17,487 nt of DNA from Thoreauomyces humboldtii (taxonomy: Eukaryota; Chytridiomycota; Chytridiomycetes; Spizellomycetales; Powellomycetaceae), in NCBI GenBank assembly GCA_027596035.1, contig JADGJA010000471.1, forward strand, positions 1-17,487, given 5' to 3'. The position numbers and the translations under genes are program-made. The notes under the pieces are model-generated. The model was not told the origin of the DNA, searched no databases, and saw only the letters and a list, made by a program, of their open reading frames with translations. This document shows positions 9,231 through 17,487 of the stretch, piece by piece. Each line of letters begins with the position of its first letter. Within the stretch, counting starts at the first letter, position 1.

Positions 9231-12207
9231 ATGGCTGCCCGCTTTCCAATGGCCGAGTCGGAAGCAGCCGTTGTGCCCATGGCAAAGTGGGACGTCAACA
9301 GCGGGCGCTCCATCGTGTGGTGCAACTCGGCTTGGAGGGAGTGTCTCAACCTGAAGCCAGAAGTGCATCCCAGGGACTGGATCAACGCGGTCAAAAAAGA
9401 GGACGTCGTCCATGTCCTGAAGGCTTACGGCAAGCTGATCGAATCCGAGAGGTCAGGAGCCTTCGCATTCCGTTGCCACAACAGCGACTGGGTCGTTTGT
9501 GACAGAGCTTCCGTCAGGGATGCTGGCGGGACCCTCACGCACTATCTGGGGACACTGACGAGGTAACGCTAGGCTCAAGAGAAGAATGAGAGGTTTCGGG
9601 ATGCAATGAACTTCCGTGTTGATGCATTTGTATCCCCAGACCTTCGGTTGCGGAAATCTCTCAGCTGGATCAAGCCCTCGACGCGACCTTCCTGGCGTCC
9701 AAGGCCCAATTCAAGCACCACTCCATGGAGACCAACTTTTCCGAGCTCTCGGTCGAGGACATGACGACCACGACGGCCCTGGCCCAGCTGGAACAGCGTA
9801 CCACCGAACTGGCCGTGCTCGCCGAAATGTCCCAGGTCGGTCTAGTGAGAGCCGGAAAGGACGGCGCGATCCATTGGGTCAACGACGCCTGGCGATCCAT
9901 CATGCGGCTCAGACCCGACCAGGCTCCCGAGGAGTGGACCCAGGCCATCCATCCCGACTACAAGGAGGTCATGATAGAAGCGTGGACGGACGCCATCGTG
10001 CAGAACATCAACCTATCCATCACCATCAGGCTCGTCCATGGCCTTTACATCCATGTCCAGTCTCGTTTGAACACGACCGATCGAGATGCCGCTACCTGGT
10101 GCATGGCGGCCATCACGGACGTGACCGCGTCGTGGGAGGCTGAGGAGAAGCTCTTGCGGATGAGTCAGCAGAGAGAGGTGGAGGCCATAGCCCTTCGGGA
10201 CGAGGCCGTGAAGCTCCGACAGCAGCAAGGTAGGCTCAGCTCATTGGGTAAAAGACATGGCTCATCGGAGGAATCGATTCTCAACAACCTGCGTTCATTA
10301 GAACTGTTGATGGACACCACATCCCACGAGGTACTGCTAGCGCGAAAGAGAAAGTGCCCCAGCTTGGTACGCCTCTTACCATTATCCAACTAGCTACGAA
10401 ATCCAGTGTCCGCCGTCTTGCAGCTGTCCTCACTTTGCCGAGCGAACATGCAATGTAAAGGAATCTATTTAACTTCCACAAACCAAGGTTCCTGACCCCA
10501 AAAGCCAACGGTTTAACAGACCGCATTTGTAGTGCTTTACGATGAGCTGCAGAAGGCTGTGGTTTCTGAGACACCATTCTCGCCTACCGAGTCTCTTCTC
10601 AATCTGCTCGCGGAGGATATCGACGGCATGCAGAGCATCATGAAGTCATCGGCAGCCCAGGGTCGGATATGCGAGGACGGTACGTCTCGGACTTCCGGCA
10701 CTGAGTATTTTCCTTACAAGTTTTTATCTGATCCGCTGGACTGCAGTACTGTCACTCGCCAAGATACATCTCGGCAGTCTAGAAGTCCATCCCACGACTT
10801 GCAGTCTGCATTCGGAAGTATCTCAGATGTACAAAGAATTGCTCGCGGTCGCAAAGCGAAGTTGCGGAGGCTCACACCCCAACTCCGTCGCAGCTTGTCC
10901 ATGTTTGATCCAGAGCTACGCACCACTGGCGTGCAAAAACGAGTCATCTTCGGGCCTGTTTACAGACGGTTTCGAGAAAAGAACAGTCTCCATGTTACGG
11001 TCGACATCGTCCGACTCGGTCAGATCATCACGAACCTTTTTCAGAACAGTCTGCAGTTCACGAACAATGCCATATCGATCCACCTCGAAGTGTCCCTTCG
11101 TCCGCCAGATGAGCAAGGATCTGCGCTGGTTCCGTCGGACGCCGGCGGAACGCCGGCGATAGACGCGCCGATGTACTTCTACTGCGCCATAGCGGATAAT
11201 GGACCGGGAATGCCTGCGTCGGATGTGGCGATGCTCTTCCAAAAGTTCACGCAAGCCAAGAGCAACGTGAGAGGTTCCGGGGGTGCCGGCCTTGGACTTT
11301 ACATTTCACGGTTAGAAGTTCAAACCTCTCTGCTTCTCCTAAAGCTTTGATGCCGGTGTTGACGAGCCGGTATATGTTGCGTTTCGCCAGGCTGCTCTGC
11401 AATCTTTTGGGAGGCGAGATCGAGGCTGTTAGCGAGGAAGGAAAGGGCAGTAGTAAGTCACCAAAGTATTGTCCTTGGGATGCGCCGGTTGAATCTCACA
11501 ACCACCGTTGAAGTCTTTCGGTTCTTTATAAAAACCATCCAGGCAAAGCCGCCAGATGATGCATCGAGTCCCACGTCGCCGGTATCACCGAGCACAACCG
11601 AGGGACGTCCGATGCACATTCTCGTGACGGAAGATAACCTGATCGTAGGCGTAAATCCAAGCAATCCTGTTTTTCTTTCTGTAATTCTCATCGCACCTGC
11701 CTTGATAGAACTCGAAAGTCTTGATACGGCAGCTCACGAAAGCAAAGTTCACCACCGAAGCGGCCGAGAACGGCATCGAGGCCTTGGCAGCCATCGACGC
11801 GTCCCTCGCGAAAGCAAGACCGTTCGATTGCATCCTGATGGACCTGGAGATGCGTAAGTGGGTCATCGTTACCCTGAACGGGGTCGCACGAGCCTGGGGC
11901 GCCATATCCGGGATAGCTGAATCCTCCTCCCTCCTCCTGATCAGCCGGTATGGGCGGCTTGGAAGCGATCAAACACATCAGATCTCGTGAAAGTGCCGGT
12001 CTCTATCGGAGACGCACGAGGGTCGTGTGTCTCACGGGAAACGCGAGAAAGGAGCAGATCCAGGAAGCGATGGATGCAGGCATGGATGATGGTAAGCCGG
12101 TGGGGATGTCACCAGGCCTTGTATTCGCTCGTGCTGATGACAGGAAAAAAGTCATTACAAAACCTTACGTGATAGACGTCTTACTCAAGGCGGTTAGAGC
12201 CCTGTGA
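9231..12207 (+). CDS. Hybrid histidine kinase: two PAS domains, HisKA, HATPase, receiver
   Basis: Twelve exons: 9231-9562, 9640-10229, 10302-10330, 10394-10454, 10533-10679, 10747-10828, 10894-11310, 11391-11452, 11514-11644, 11709-11853, 11945-12091, 12152-12207, giving 732 residues. Two PAS-like domains (about 17-110 and 155-265) precede a short coiled coil. The phosphoacceptor H316 lies in DTTSHELRNP, restored by the 61-nt exon at 10394. The kinase domain shows the N-box QIITNLFQNS (about 457), DNGPGM (about 515), the F-box LFQKF and GSGGAGLGL (about 541). The receiver has acidic ED near 613-614, phosphoacceptor D662 in MDLEMP and K718 in ITKPY. It would autophosphorylate on H316 and pass phosphate to D662, then to a separate Ypd1-type protein (family knowledge). 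No transmembrane segment is seen, so it is likely a cytosolic sensor; the PAS ligand is unknown. Two introns (11453-11513 and 12092-12151) end in AAG. Confidence 0.95.
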
Positions 12208-12368
12208 CGGGGTCATTTCCGGCAGCCAAACCGAAAGTGTTTGGCGGTGCCTTTGCTGCAAGTGCTTTCGCCCAAGCGCTATACACACCCCTCCGGATCT
12301 TTTGGCCATGTCGCCGCTTTGATCTTGTTGACTTGGTCGCTCTTATGATGGCATTGCGCGATGTCGCA
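12208..12368. other. Convergent spacer between kinase and small gene
   Basis: A 161-base gap between the stop of the histidine kinase and the stop of a possible minus-strand gene. It likely holds 3' UTR sequence. No other feature is seen. Confidence 0.4.
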
Positions 12369-12761
12369 CTATCGCATTAACTGTGTTACTTTGTTGCCGC
12401 CGAGATGCGAGAGGGGTTCTCGGGAGGAAGTTTGCAGCACTCGCGCGTACATGTCCAGTTTCCGGGCGCTTGCTTGCAGTAGAGACGCCATGGAGATTGA
12501 AAGATTCTTTTGTGAGCCCTTATCGCACAGATACAGCCCGTAACCGCCCTTGCCGAGCCATCCTCCAAAGGCATCCGTCGGTGCAAAGTAGCCCCATTTG
12601 GCCGCATCGGGTTTCCGATCTCCTTCTTCCCAGTGTAGGAGACTCGACATGTCGAGCACGGAGTTGAAGGGGTAAACTGTAACGGCATCTGGGAGCTTTG
12701 CTTCGGTGTAGTTCGGGTGGTTCGTTGAGCACCCTCGTAGCTCGCTGTGGAGGAACTCCAT
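12369..12761 (-). CDS. Possible small hypothetical protein
   Basis: Not recognised. An open frame of 130 residues starts at MEFLHSELRG and ends at NKVTQLMR. Third codon positions are mostly G or C, and composition is globular (aromatics, Gly and Asp in WGYFAPTDAFGGWLGKGGYG), unlike the shadow frames around it. No signal peptide, membrane span or known motif is seen. The frame stays open upstream of this ATG to beyond 12857, so a further 5' exon is possible. A TATATA-like stretch lies immediately upstream of the ATG, which argues for either a very short leader or a different true start. It converges with the histidine kinase gene. Confidence 0.4.
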   Translation of the reverse strand: MEFLHSELRGCSTNHPNYTEAKLPDAVTVYPFNSVLDMSSLLHWEEGDRKPDAAKWGYFAPTDAFGGWLGKGGYGLYLCDKGSQKNLSISMASLLQASARKLDMYARVLQTSSREPLSHLGGNKVTQLMR

Positions 12762-13346
12762 TCTTTGTATATATGATAGAGTATGACCTTCCCTTTCTTC
12801 AGCTGCTGGTTCTTGTATGCAGCAAGCCTTGACCGAGGACCGTACCTGTTGTAGCAACGCCGCAGCGGCAAACGGGCAGCGGCAAACGGGCGTCGCAAAT
12901 TTGGACAGAAGCCTTGTGTCTGAGCACGGCGACCGTTACGCTAACGGCGTACCTTACAGACAAACAGCAGAGCCGAGCCGAAGATAACGAGACAAGTGTA
13001 ACATGCGAGGGTCTCGATGGTCTTTGTTCATGCATGTTATTAGAGGACAGAATGGCGAAGGTCATCATCATCCCGCGGCGCTGCCGACATGAGGAGCGAG
13101 TAATGATGCTTTCTGGGGACAGTTTGAGGATGAATACACAGGGATACTATCCTACTATAACACTTGGATATCCTCCTACGCCGCCCGGTATAGCTTTGCA
13201 AATGCTTTTGGTTTAGGTTCCCCTGAGCTCATCCACCTCAAAAACCAATGCTTCTAGCACGATTACTCCAAACACGACCAACGGTCAAGGACGACGCAAT
13301 TACTTTTTCCGTTTCATATATGTACACACAATGTCTGAAAACACAA
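12762..13346. other. Intergenic region before the tRNA
   Basis: No convincing gene is seen. It contains a perfect 14-base tandem repeat GCAGCGGCAAACGG (12862-12875 and 12876-12889). The region from about 13220 to 13346 is A/C-rich and directly precedes the tRNA gene. Confidence 0.4.
12862..12889. repeat. 14-bp tandem repeat, two copies
   Basis: GCAGCGGCAAACGG is repeated twice with no spacer. It lies about 100 bases upstream of the possible small minus-strand gene. Its function is unknown. Confidence 0.7.
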
Positions 13347-13419
13347 GCTCCTGTAGTCTAGTGGTTATGATGTCTCCTTTACACGGAGAAGGTCCTCAGT
13401 TCAAACCTGAGCGGGAGCA
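13347..13419 (+). tRNA. tRNA-Val (anticodon UAC)
   Basis: This 73-base sequence folds as a cloverleaf. Acceptor stem GCTCCTG pairs with CGGGAGC with one T-G wobble, followed by discriminator A at 13419. The D-arm contains the A-box GTCTAGTGGTTATGA. The anticodon stem TCTCC/GGAGA closes the loop TTTACAC, giving anticodon TAC at 13380-13382, which reads GUA valine codons. The T-arm is CTCAG/CTGAG around TTCAAAC and supplies the B-box. There is no intron and no encoded CCA, as usual in eukaryotes. Transcription should be by RNA polymerase III from the internal A and B boxes. Confidence 0.97.
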
Positions 13420-13427
13420 CAGAATAG

Positions 13428-13432
13428 TTTTT
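13428..13432 (+). terminator. RNA polymerase III terminator
   Basis: A run of five T residues begins 9 bases after the tRNA discriminator base, which is the standard position and form of a Pol III stop signal. Confidence 0.75.
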
Positions 13433-13962
13433 GGCCTTTTGAGCTGGTTATCCCGTACTTGTCTCGTTTTTGTTCTGAGTGTTGCAAGCCTCTCCAACCG
13501 TTGTCATTGGTGCGGGATCCGTTCAGTTTCCTTCTCCTCCATCTTTCCCAGTCTCTCGTACGCTGTCAGCTGTGACTCCAAATAATCTCATGCACTTGTG
13601 GATGACAGGGTTACGGTTGTGCCTTTTGGAATCGACAGGGTTGCGAACTTGCAGACGTCTGTCAATTGCGGGCGGCGCTTCCAATGCCGGTGATACTGTC
13701 ACAAGCGAGACAAAGACGGACCAAAAACAGAGAGGGAGAGGAGAGGGGGAGAGAGAGACAGAAAGAGAGAGGGACGACCAAAAAGCAAAGTACTCTGCCT
13801 TCGGCACTCACCAGCCTTACGGAACCGGATTCACGCACGCAGTCATACTTCTAGGTACGATGAACATGATCAGCGGCGGTGCGAGAAGGGTCTGATGATG
13901 ATGGCTAATAGATTTCCGATGCCATCTTTTTGATTCCAAAGTCATAGCCGACCACGCGCGAT
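13433..13962. other. Promoter side of the carotenoid-oxygenase homologue, with GA tract
   Basis: Located between the tRNA and the start at 13963. The frames here lack coding composition. The main feature is a nearly pure purine (GA-rich) tract at about 13729-13773, some 190 bases upstream of the ATG. Such tracts can exclude nucleosomes or form triplexes; that role here is inferred. Confidence 0.45.
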
Positions 13963-16742
13963 ATGTCAAAAAGCGTTGAACACGCAACCGACAGGTCCCC
14001 CGCAACCCCACCGACGACTCCCTCTCCCAAGGTGGACGCAGGCTTCGGAGTCATCCACGAAGAAGTCCTCGTAGCGGTGGCTCCCGACAAGGTCGGCGAG
14101 GTGCATGCATTCGAAGAGGAGGCTCTCGAGCCAAACAGCTTCCACCAGTACACCGACGAGCAAGACCACGATCGCTACCCTCATCGGGCAGCCGCAAGGG
14201 AAGAGACGGTTGAGATCAAGAGCAACATCGTCGAGGGTACCGGAACTCCGGCAGCCACGGTCGCAGTCGCTCAAGCCGCCCTCGCCCGTGCGGAAGCTGT
14301 CGACGTCGAACCTCCCGCTGATGTCGTCGCTGCCGGTGCTCAGGTTTTGAAGGAGGCAGGCGTGGAAGTGGAGGATGAAGTCTTCTACCCGGACGATGAC
14401 AAGGTCATCGAGACCGAGCAGCTAGCTCGCACATACCGCGAACAAATGGCCACCTTCGCTGGCCGTGACATGAGTGCGGCCAGCGCCAGTTGGAATGTCT
14501 CCCAGGTATGATTCGAAATCTTTCGACGGGCGATGACGGAGCATCTGGCCAAGCGATTTTCAATGCTAGTGTGTTTCTCCTCAACGCTACGATCCTACCA
14601 TTCCGTACATCACTGGCTTTTCCAATGGAACCGAGATCACCGTAAGTTTTGCCCTCATGCCTCCCGCCAGGATGGCAGCTGCTGAAAGCAGTGTTGTTGC
14701 TTTTCACCAGGACCCTATCATCCTTCATTTCGAGTTCAACGAGCTTTTCGACGACTTCAGGTGGCTGAAGGGCGCCCTGTACCGTAACGGCCCTGGTATT
14801 TTCGACATCGAGTTTTACTCGGGCCGCATAATGCAAACCATGAGCTTCGAGCACTGGTTCGATGGACTGCCCCTCGTCCATCGGTTTGTATTTCTTGATC
14901 GTCCTTTGATGCACTAAAACACAGCCGGGACTACTAACATCGTGGCCATTTGCGGGAACAGTTTCGAAATCGACGGTTGGGCCGGTGAAGTCCAGTATCG
15001 CTCAAGGTTCACTGGGAAAGGTTTGGAGCAACTCGTCCGCAAGCATGCCGAGCGCACCCAAAACGGTCAGCTTCCTAACATGGGTCGACTGGGTTTCAAG
15101 AGGCTTGCAGCGGATTCGTCCGCGGCGTGTGGTGCGTTGTGGTGTCAGATAGTCTCGACAGCTCGCTAAACCATTCTTGCATTGACGGACTGCTATCCAG
15201 CCAATCTTGGTATGAACATTGTTTGTGTGTGGACTTCCCATGGACTGACTGGATCATGACCTTTTCTTGTATTCTTGATAGCCATCCTTCCCGGCTTCCC
15301 TTTCACCAGCGGTCCGCTTTCCGGTGAAAAGGAAACCTCAACCGCCTCTTTGCTTGCCACATCGGACAGCGTTCTGCAAGAGATTGATCCCGTCACGTTG
15401 CTTCCAAAGCGTGCCTTCACATACGCCGATATCAATCCGAAGTTCAAGGGATCAGTCTCATGCCCCGTTCCCTGCTGGGACGCGTCTCGCAATGTGTTGG
15501 TCAACTACACGATGGACTACCTGCCGGGTGGTAACGCTCGTTACACGTTCTTCGAGATCGATCCCAAAGATCAGTTCACTCCTCCGGTATGCCTTCAGCA
15601 GTGCCGTGACGTCCTTGTTCTTTCGCCGTGTGAACGCTTACTTGGGATCAGGGCATCATGATTGCTTCCATCCATGCTCCCGCCACTCACGCACACAGCT
15701 TTGCGTTGACAAACCGATACATCATTCTCATCGTCTATCCATTCTCGTCCTCCTGGCGCGCTGGCATCCCGTCCATCTTGGCCGGCACACAGCCTGCTCC
15801 CATGGAACTGCAGTTCGACACCTCCGGCATCACTAGTTTCCATGTGATCGTAAGTACAGTTTCTGTGCATCCAAAAACAGAGTTGTTGACAATCCTTCCC
15901 TCTCAGGACCGAATGCGTCGTGAGGAAGTAGCAGTATTCCGCACGGGTCCCCTCTTTGCTTTGACGGTCCTCAACGCCCACGACAGCAACGACGGCGAGT
16001 CGATCGAGATCGACATCAACGCCTACGACTCCAAGGAGATCCTTTCCAGCTGGCGTCTCAATTCACTCCGAAAGCCGGAAATGTATCCCTGGCCGCCTGC
16101 CACCATTCGTCGGTACGTCCTCTCCAAGATCCCCGAGGCCGCTACCGTGTTCAAGGTCGGCAAAAAGAACTTGCCTCAGGTGAGATGGATTTCCCAGACG
16201 ATCCCCCTCTCAGTATCATACGTTGACGAATTTTCTTGGTGGCGACAGCCGAGCTTCACGCACCGCACCGACTACACCTTGGAAATGAGTTGCATCAACC
16301 CTCGTTTCGCCATGAAAGCCCACCGTTTCGCTTGGGGACTGAGCATCACGCCGGCCAAGCGCAACCTCACCAACGTCGTCTGGGATGCCCTCGTTCTCGC
16401 GGATCTGACAGACAAGACGAAGATCGAATGGCGCGAAGCTGGCTGTTACCCTGGTACAAGGATCCACCAGGGTGCTTCTTCTGCCTGGGGAAAAGAAAAG
16501 TTAACGTAACGCCGATCCGTTTCTCAGGAGAGCCCATCATGGTTCCAAGCCCCGTCAAGATCTCGGAGGACGAGGACGCCGGGGTTCTCCTCAGCGTCGT
16601 CCTGAATTCGAGCACCAACACCTCGTTCCTATTGATGCTCAAAGCTTCGTCCATGGAAGAGATCGGCCGCGCAAACCTCCCCGTGCACATCCCTTTTGGT
16701 TTCCACGGTGAGGCAAAGATGAGCGCAGAGAGATTACCTTGA
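13963..16742 (+). CDS. Carotenoid cleavage oxygenase family protein lacking two iron ligands
   Basis: Ten exons: 13963-14505, 14570-14641, 14711-14883, 14962-15131, 15201-15224, 15282-15586, 15652-15849, 15907-16179, 16249-16453, 16528-16742, giving 725 residues. Family members cleave carotenoids, apocarotenoids or stilbenes with O2 at an iron held by four histidines on a seven-bladed propeller. Family marks are EHWFDGLPLVHRFEI, LLATSDSVLQEIDPVTL, the LEM...INPRF strand and the C-terminal HIPFGFHG. Iron ligand 2 (H444, in THAHSFALT) and ligand 4 (H714) are present. The aligned position of ligand 1 is V390 (SCPVPCWD), and of ligand 3 is T515 (FALTVLNAH). The first 180 residues form an acidic, Ala/Glu-rich extension with no recognised domain. 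Exon 5 is 24 nt; an alternative donor at 15210 would cut it to 9 nt. Either a non-canonical enzyme or a catalytically dead, perhaps apocarotenoid-binding, protein. Confidence 0.94.
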
Positions 16743-17039
16743 TCGAGGCTTTCTAACCCATGGCACCTTGTTCTTTCTGTAAGGTGCTTGGACCGGCGAG
16801 CTCCACGGGTGATGAGGCTCAGCAGCACTCCTGCTTTTCTGCTTGGCAGTTTGGCATAGCATTCCGTACAACCATCTGCATCGTCGATTCGCGACTTCCT
16901 CTCCATCCGTTCATCACCTTGCGTATTCTGTGTAATTCAAAGGAAATAAATCATTTCTTTTTCTCTCATAACGTGCATTAACCAAAAAGGAACAATCCAT
17001 GTATTCAATACGCGGTGACAGGAAAGACAATCATGGGAA
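16743..17039. other. Convergent 3' spacer
   Basis: A 297-base gap between the convergent stops of the carotenoid-oxygenase homologue and the CHCH gene. It is A/T-rich toward its right half and contains AATAAA at 16945-16950, a plausible polyadenylation signal for the plus-strand gene. No gene is seen. Confidence 0.45.
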
Positions 17040-17487
17040 CTAGACACGGGGAGCAGCGGCGGCCTGGCACTGCTTGAGCATCTCGAGGTAGAACTGGCAA
17101 GCGGAAATGTCGTTGTTCTGGTCGAGACAGCGCAAGAAGGCCTTCTGATCTGGCTCGCAGCTTACGGCCTGCTGCTGTTGCTGCTGCTGCGCGTAAGGGT
17201 CCTGAGCGTACTGCTGCGGCGGGGCCTGACCCTCGGCCTGTGCGGGTGCGGAACTTCCGCCGCCGCCAAACAACATGCCAGAAAGACCGTGTCCGACCTG
17301 TTGAACATGGAACGAAAAGCCGTGAGATTTTCCAATCGTCTAGGCCTTCGAGCGACGAAAGGGTGATACATACCGTGCTTCCGACTGCGACACCGGCAGC
17401 GGTGGAAGCCATCTGGCCGAACAATCCCGGGCCGCGGGACGGTTGCCCAGGAGCGTGGGCAGGAGGGGCGGGGGGAGGAGCGTGGGC
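17040..17487 (-). CDS. Twin CX9C mitochondrial protein, Mix17/CHCHD2-like (5' end missing)
   Basis: Two exons are visible on the minus strand: 17374-17487 (running off the window) and 17040-17297, joined in phase 0 across a 76-nt intron (17298-17373). The visible N-terminal part is Ala/Pro/His-rich, followed by the small-residue hydrophobic stretch MASTAAGVAVGSTVGHGLSG, which is characteristic of the CHCHD2/CHCHD10/Mix17 family. A Gln-rich linker (QQYAQDPYAQQQQQQQ) leads to the CHCH domain with two CX9C motifs, starting at CEPDQKAFLRC and CQFYLEMLKQC. Family members are imported into the mitochondrial intermembrane space by the Mia40 disulfide relay and support cristae organisation and respiration. 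The start codon and targeting sequence lie outside the window. Confidence 0.9.

Noticed and set aside
10302..10366. Apparent histidine kinase with a broken H-box (SHE followed by VLLARKRKCPSL)
   Set aside because: A 63-nt intron with a GT donor at 10331 and TAG at 10391-10393 joins SHE to LRNPVSAVL in the 10394-10454 exon, restoring the normal motif with consistent phases.
11315..11330. GTTCAAACC resembling a tRNA B-box
   Set aside because: It lies in a kinase intron and no acceptor, D or anticodon stem can be folded around it.
13963..16742. Frame breaks in the carotenoid-oxygenase homologue taken as a pseudogene
   Set aside because: All breaks coincide with GT...AG introns of 57-78 nt and the joined frame is continuous, so the gene is intact apart from its ligand substitutions.
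5277..17487. A gene cluster for retinal or apocarotenoid signalling (carotenoid-oxygenase homologue plus PAS kinase)
   Set aside because: No carotenoid synthesis gene, opsin or shared regulatory element is seen, and a tRNA and other genes lie between the two. Proximity alone does not support it.
1..17487. Mobile elements, CRISPR arrays or viral insertions
   Set aside because: No transposase, reverse transcriptase, integrase, terminal repeats or regularly spaced repeats were found on either strand.

Overview
The window is eukaryotic nuclear DNA, most likely from a filamentous or yeast-like fungus and plausibly a basidiomycete (inference). The genes are closely packed on both strands and broken by many short introns, mostly 49-96 nt. 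The hybrid histidine kinase, the carotenoid-oxygenase homologue, the soluble cyclopropane-fatty-acid synthase and the CHCH-domain protein all read like fungal members of their families. I see no bacterial operons, mobile elements or CRISPR arrays.

Layout, left to right: (1) 473-1761 (+), a four-exon 2-oxoglutarate/Fe(II) oxygenase; (2) 1871-3295 (-), an intronless cyclopropane-fatty-acyl-phospholipid synthase, convergent with (1); (3) 3921-4818 (-), a provisional three-exon small disordered protein; (4) 5277-8921 (-), a long multi-exon protein with acidic N-terminal repeats, RG-rich repeats and a C-terminal RRM, whose 5' exons are provisional; (5) 9231-12207 (+), a 12-exon, 732-residue PAS-PAS-HisKA-HATPase-receiver hybrid histidine kinase, divergent from (4); (6) 12369-12761 (-), a possible small orphan gene; (7) 13347-13419 (+), tRNA-Val(UAC); (8) 13963-16742 (+), a 10-exon carotenoid cleavage oxygenase family protein of 725 residues; (9) 17040-17487 (-), the 3' part of a twin CX9C mitochondrial protein (Mix17/CHCHD2-like), cut by the window end.

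The genes do not form an obvious pathway. Lipid modification (2), two-component signalling (5), RNA binding (4), a mitochondrial protein (9) and two iron-oxygenase folds (1, 8) lie side by side as in ordinary fungal housekeeping and accessory DNA.

The strongest oddities are these. The carotenoid-oxygenase homologue has lost two of the four iron-binding histidines of its family. The RRM gene carries a tandem exon-plus-intron duplication in which both copies seem to use GC-AG introns, and two of its neighbouring exons are open in a second, splice-compatible frame. Several introns in three genes seem to end in AAG rather than CAG/TAG, two of them pinned by conserved kinase residues. All exon joins were derived by hand from reading frame, splice motifs and family conservation; none is backed by transcript data.
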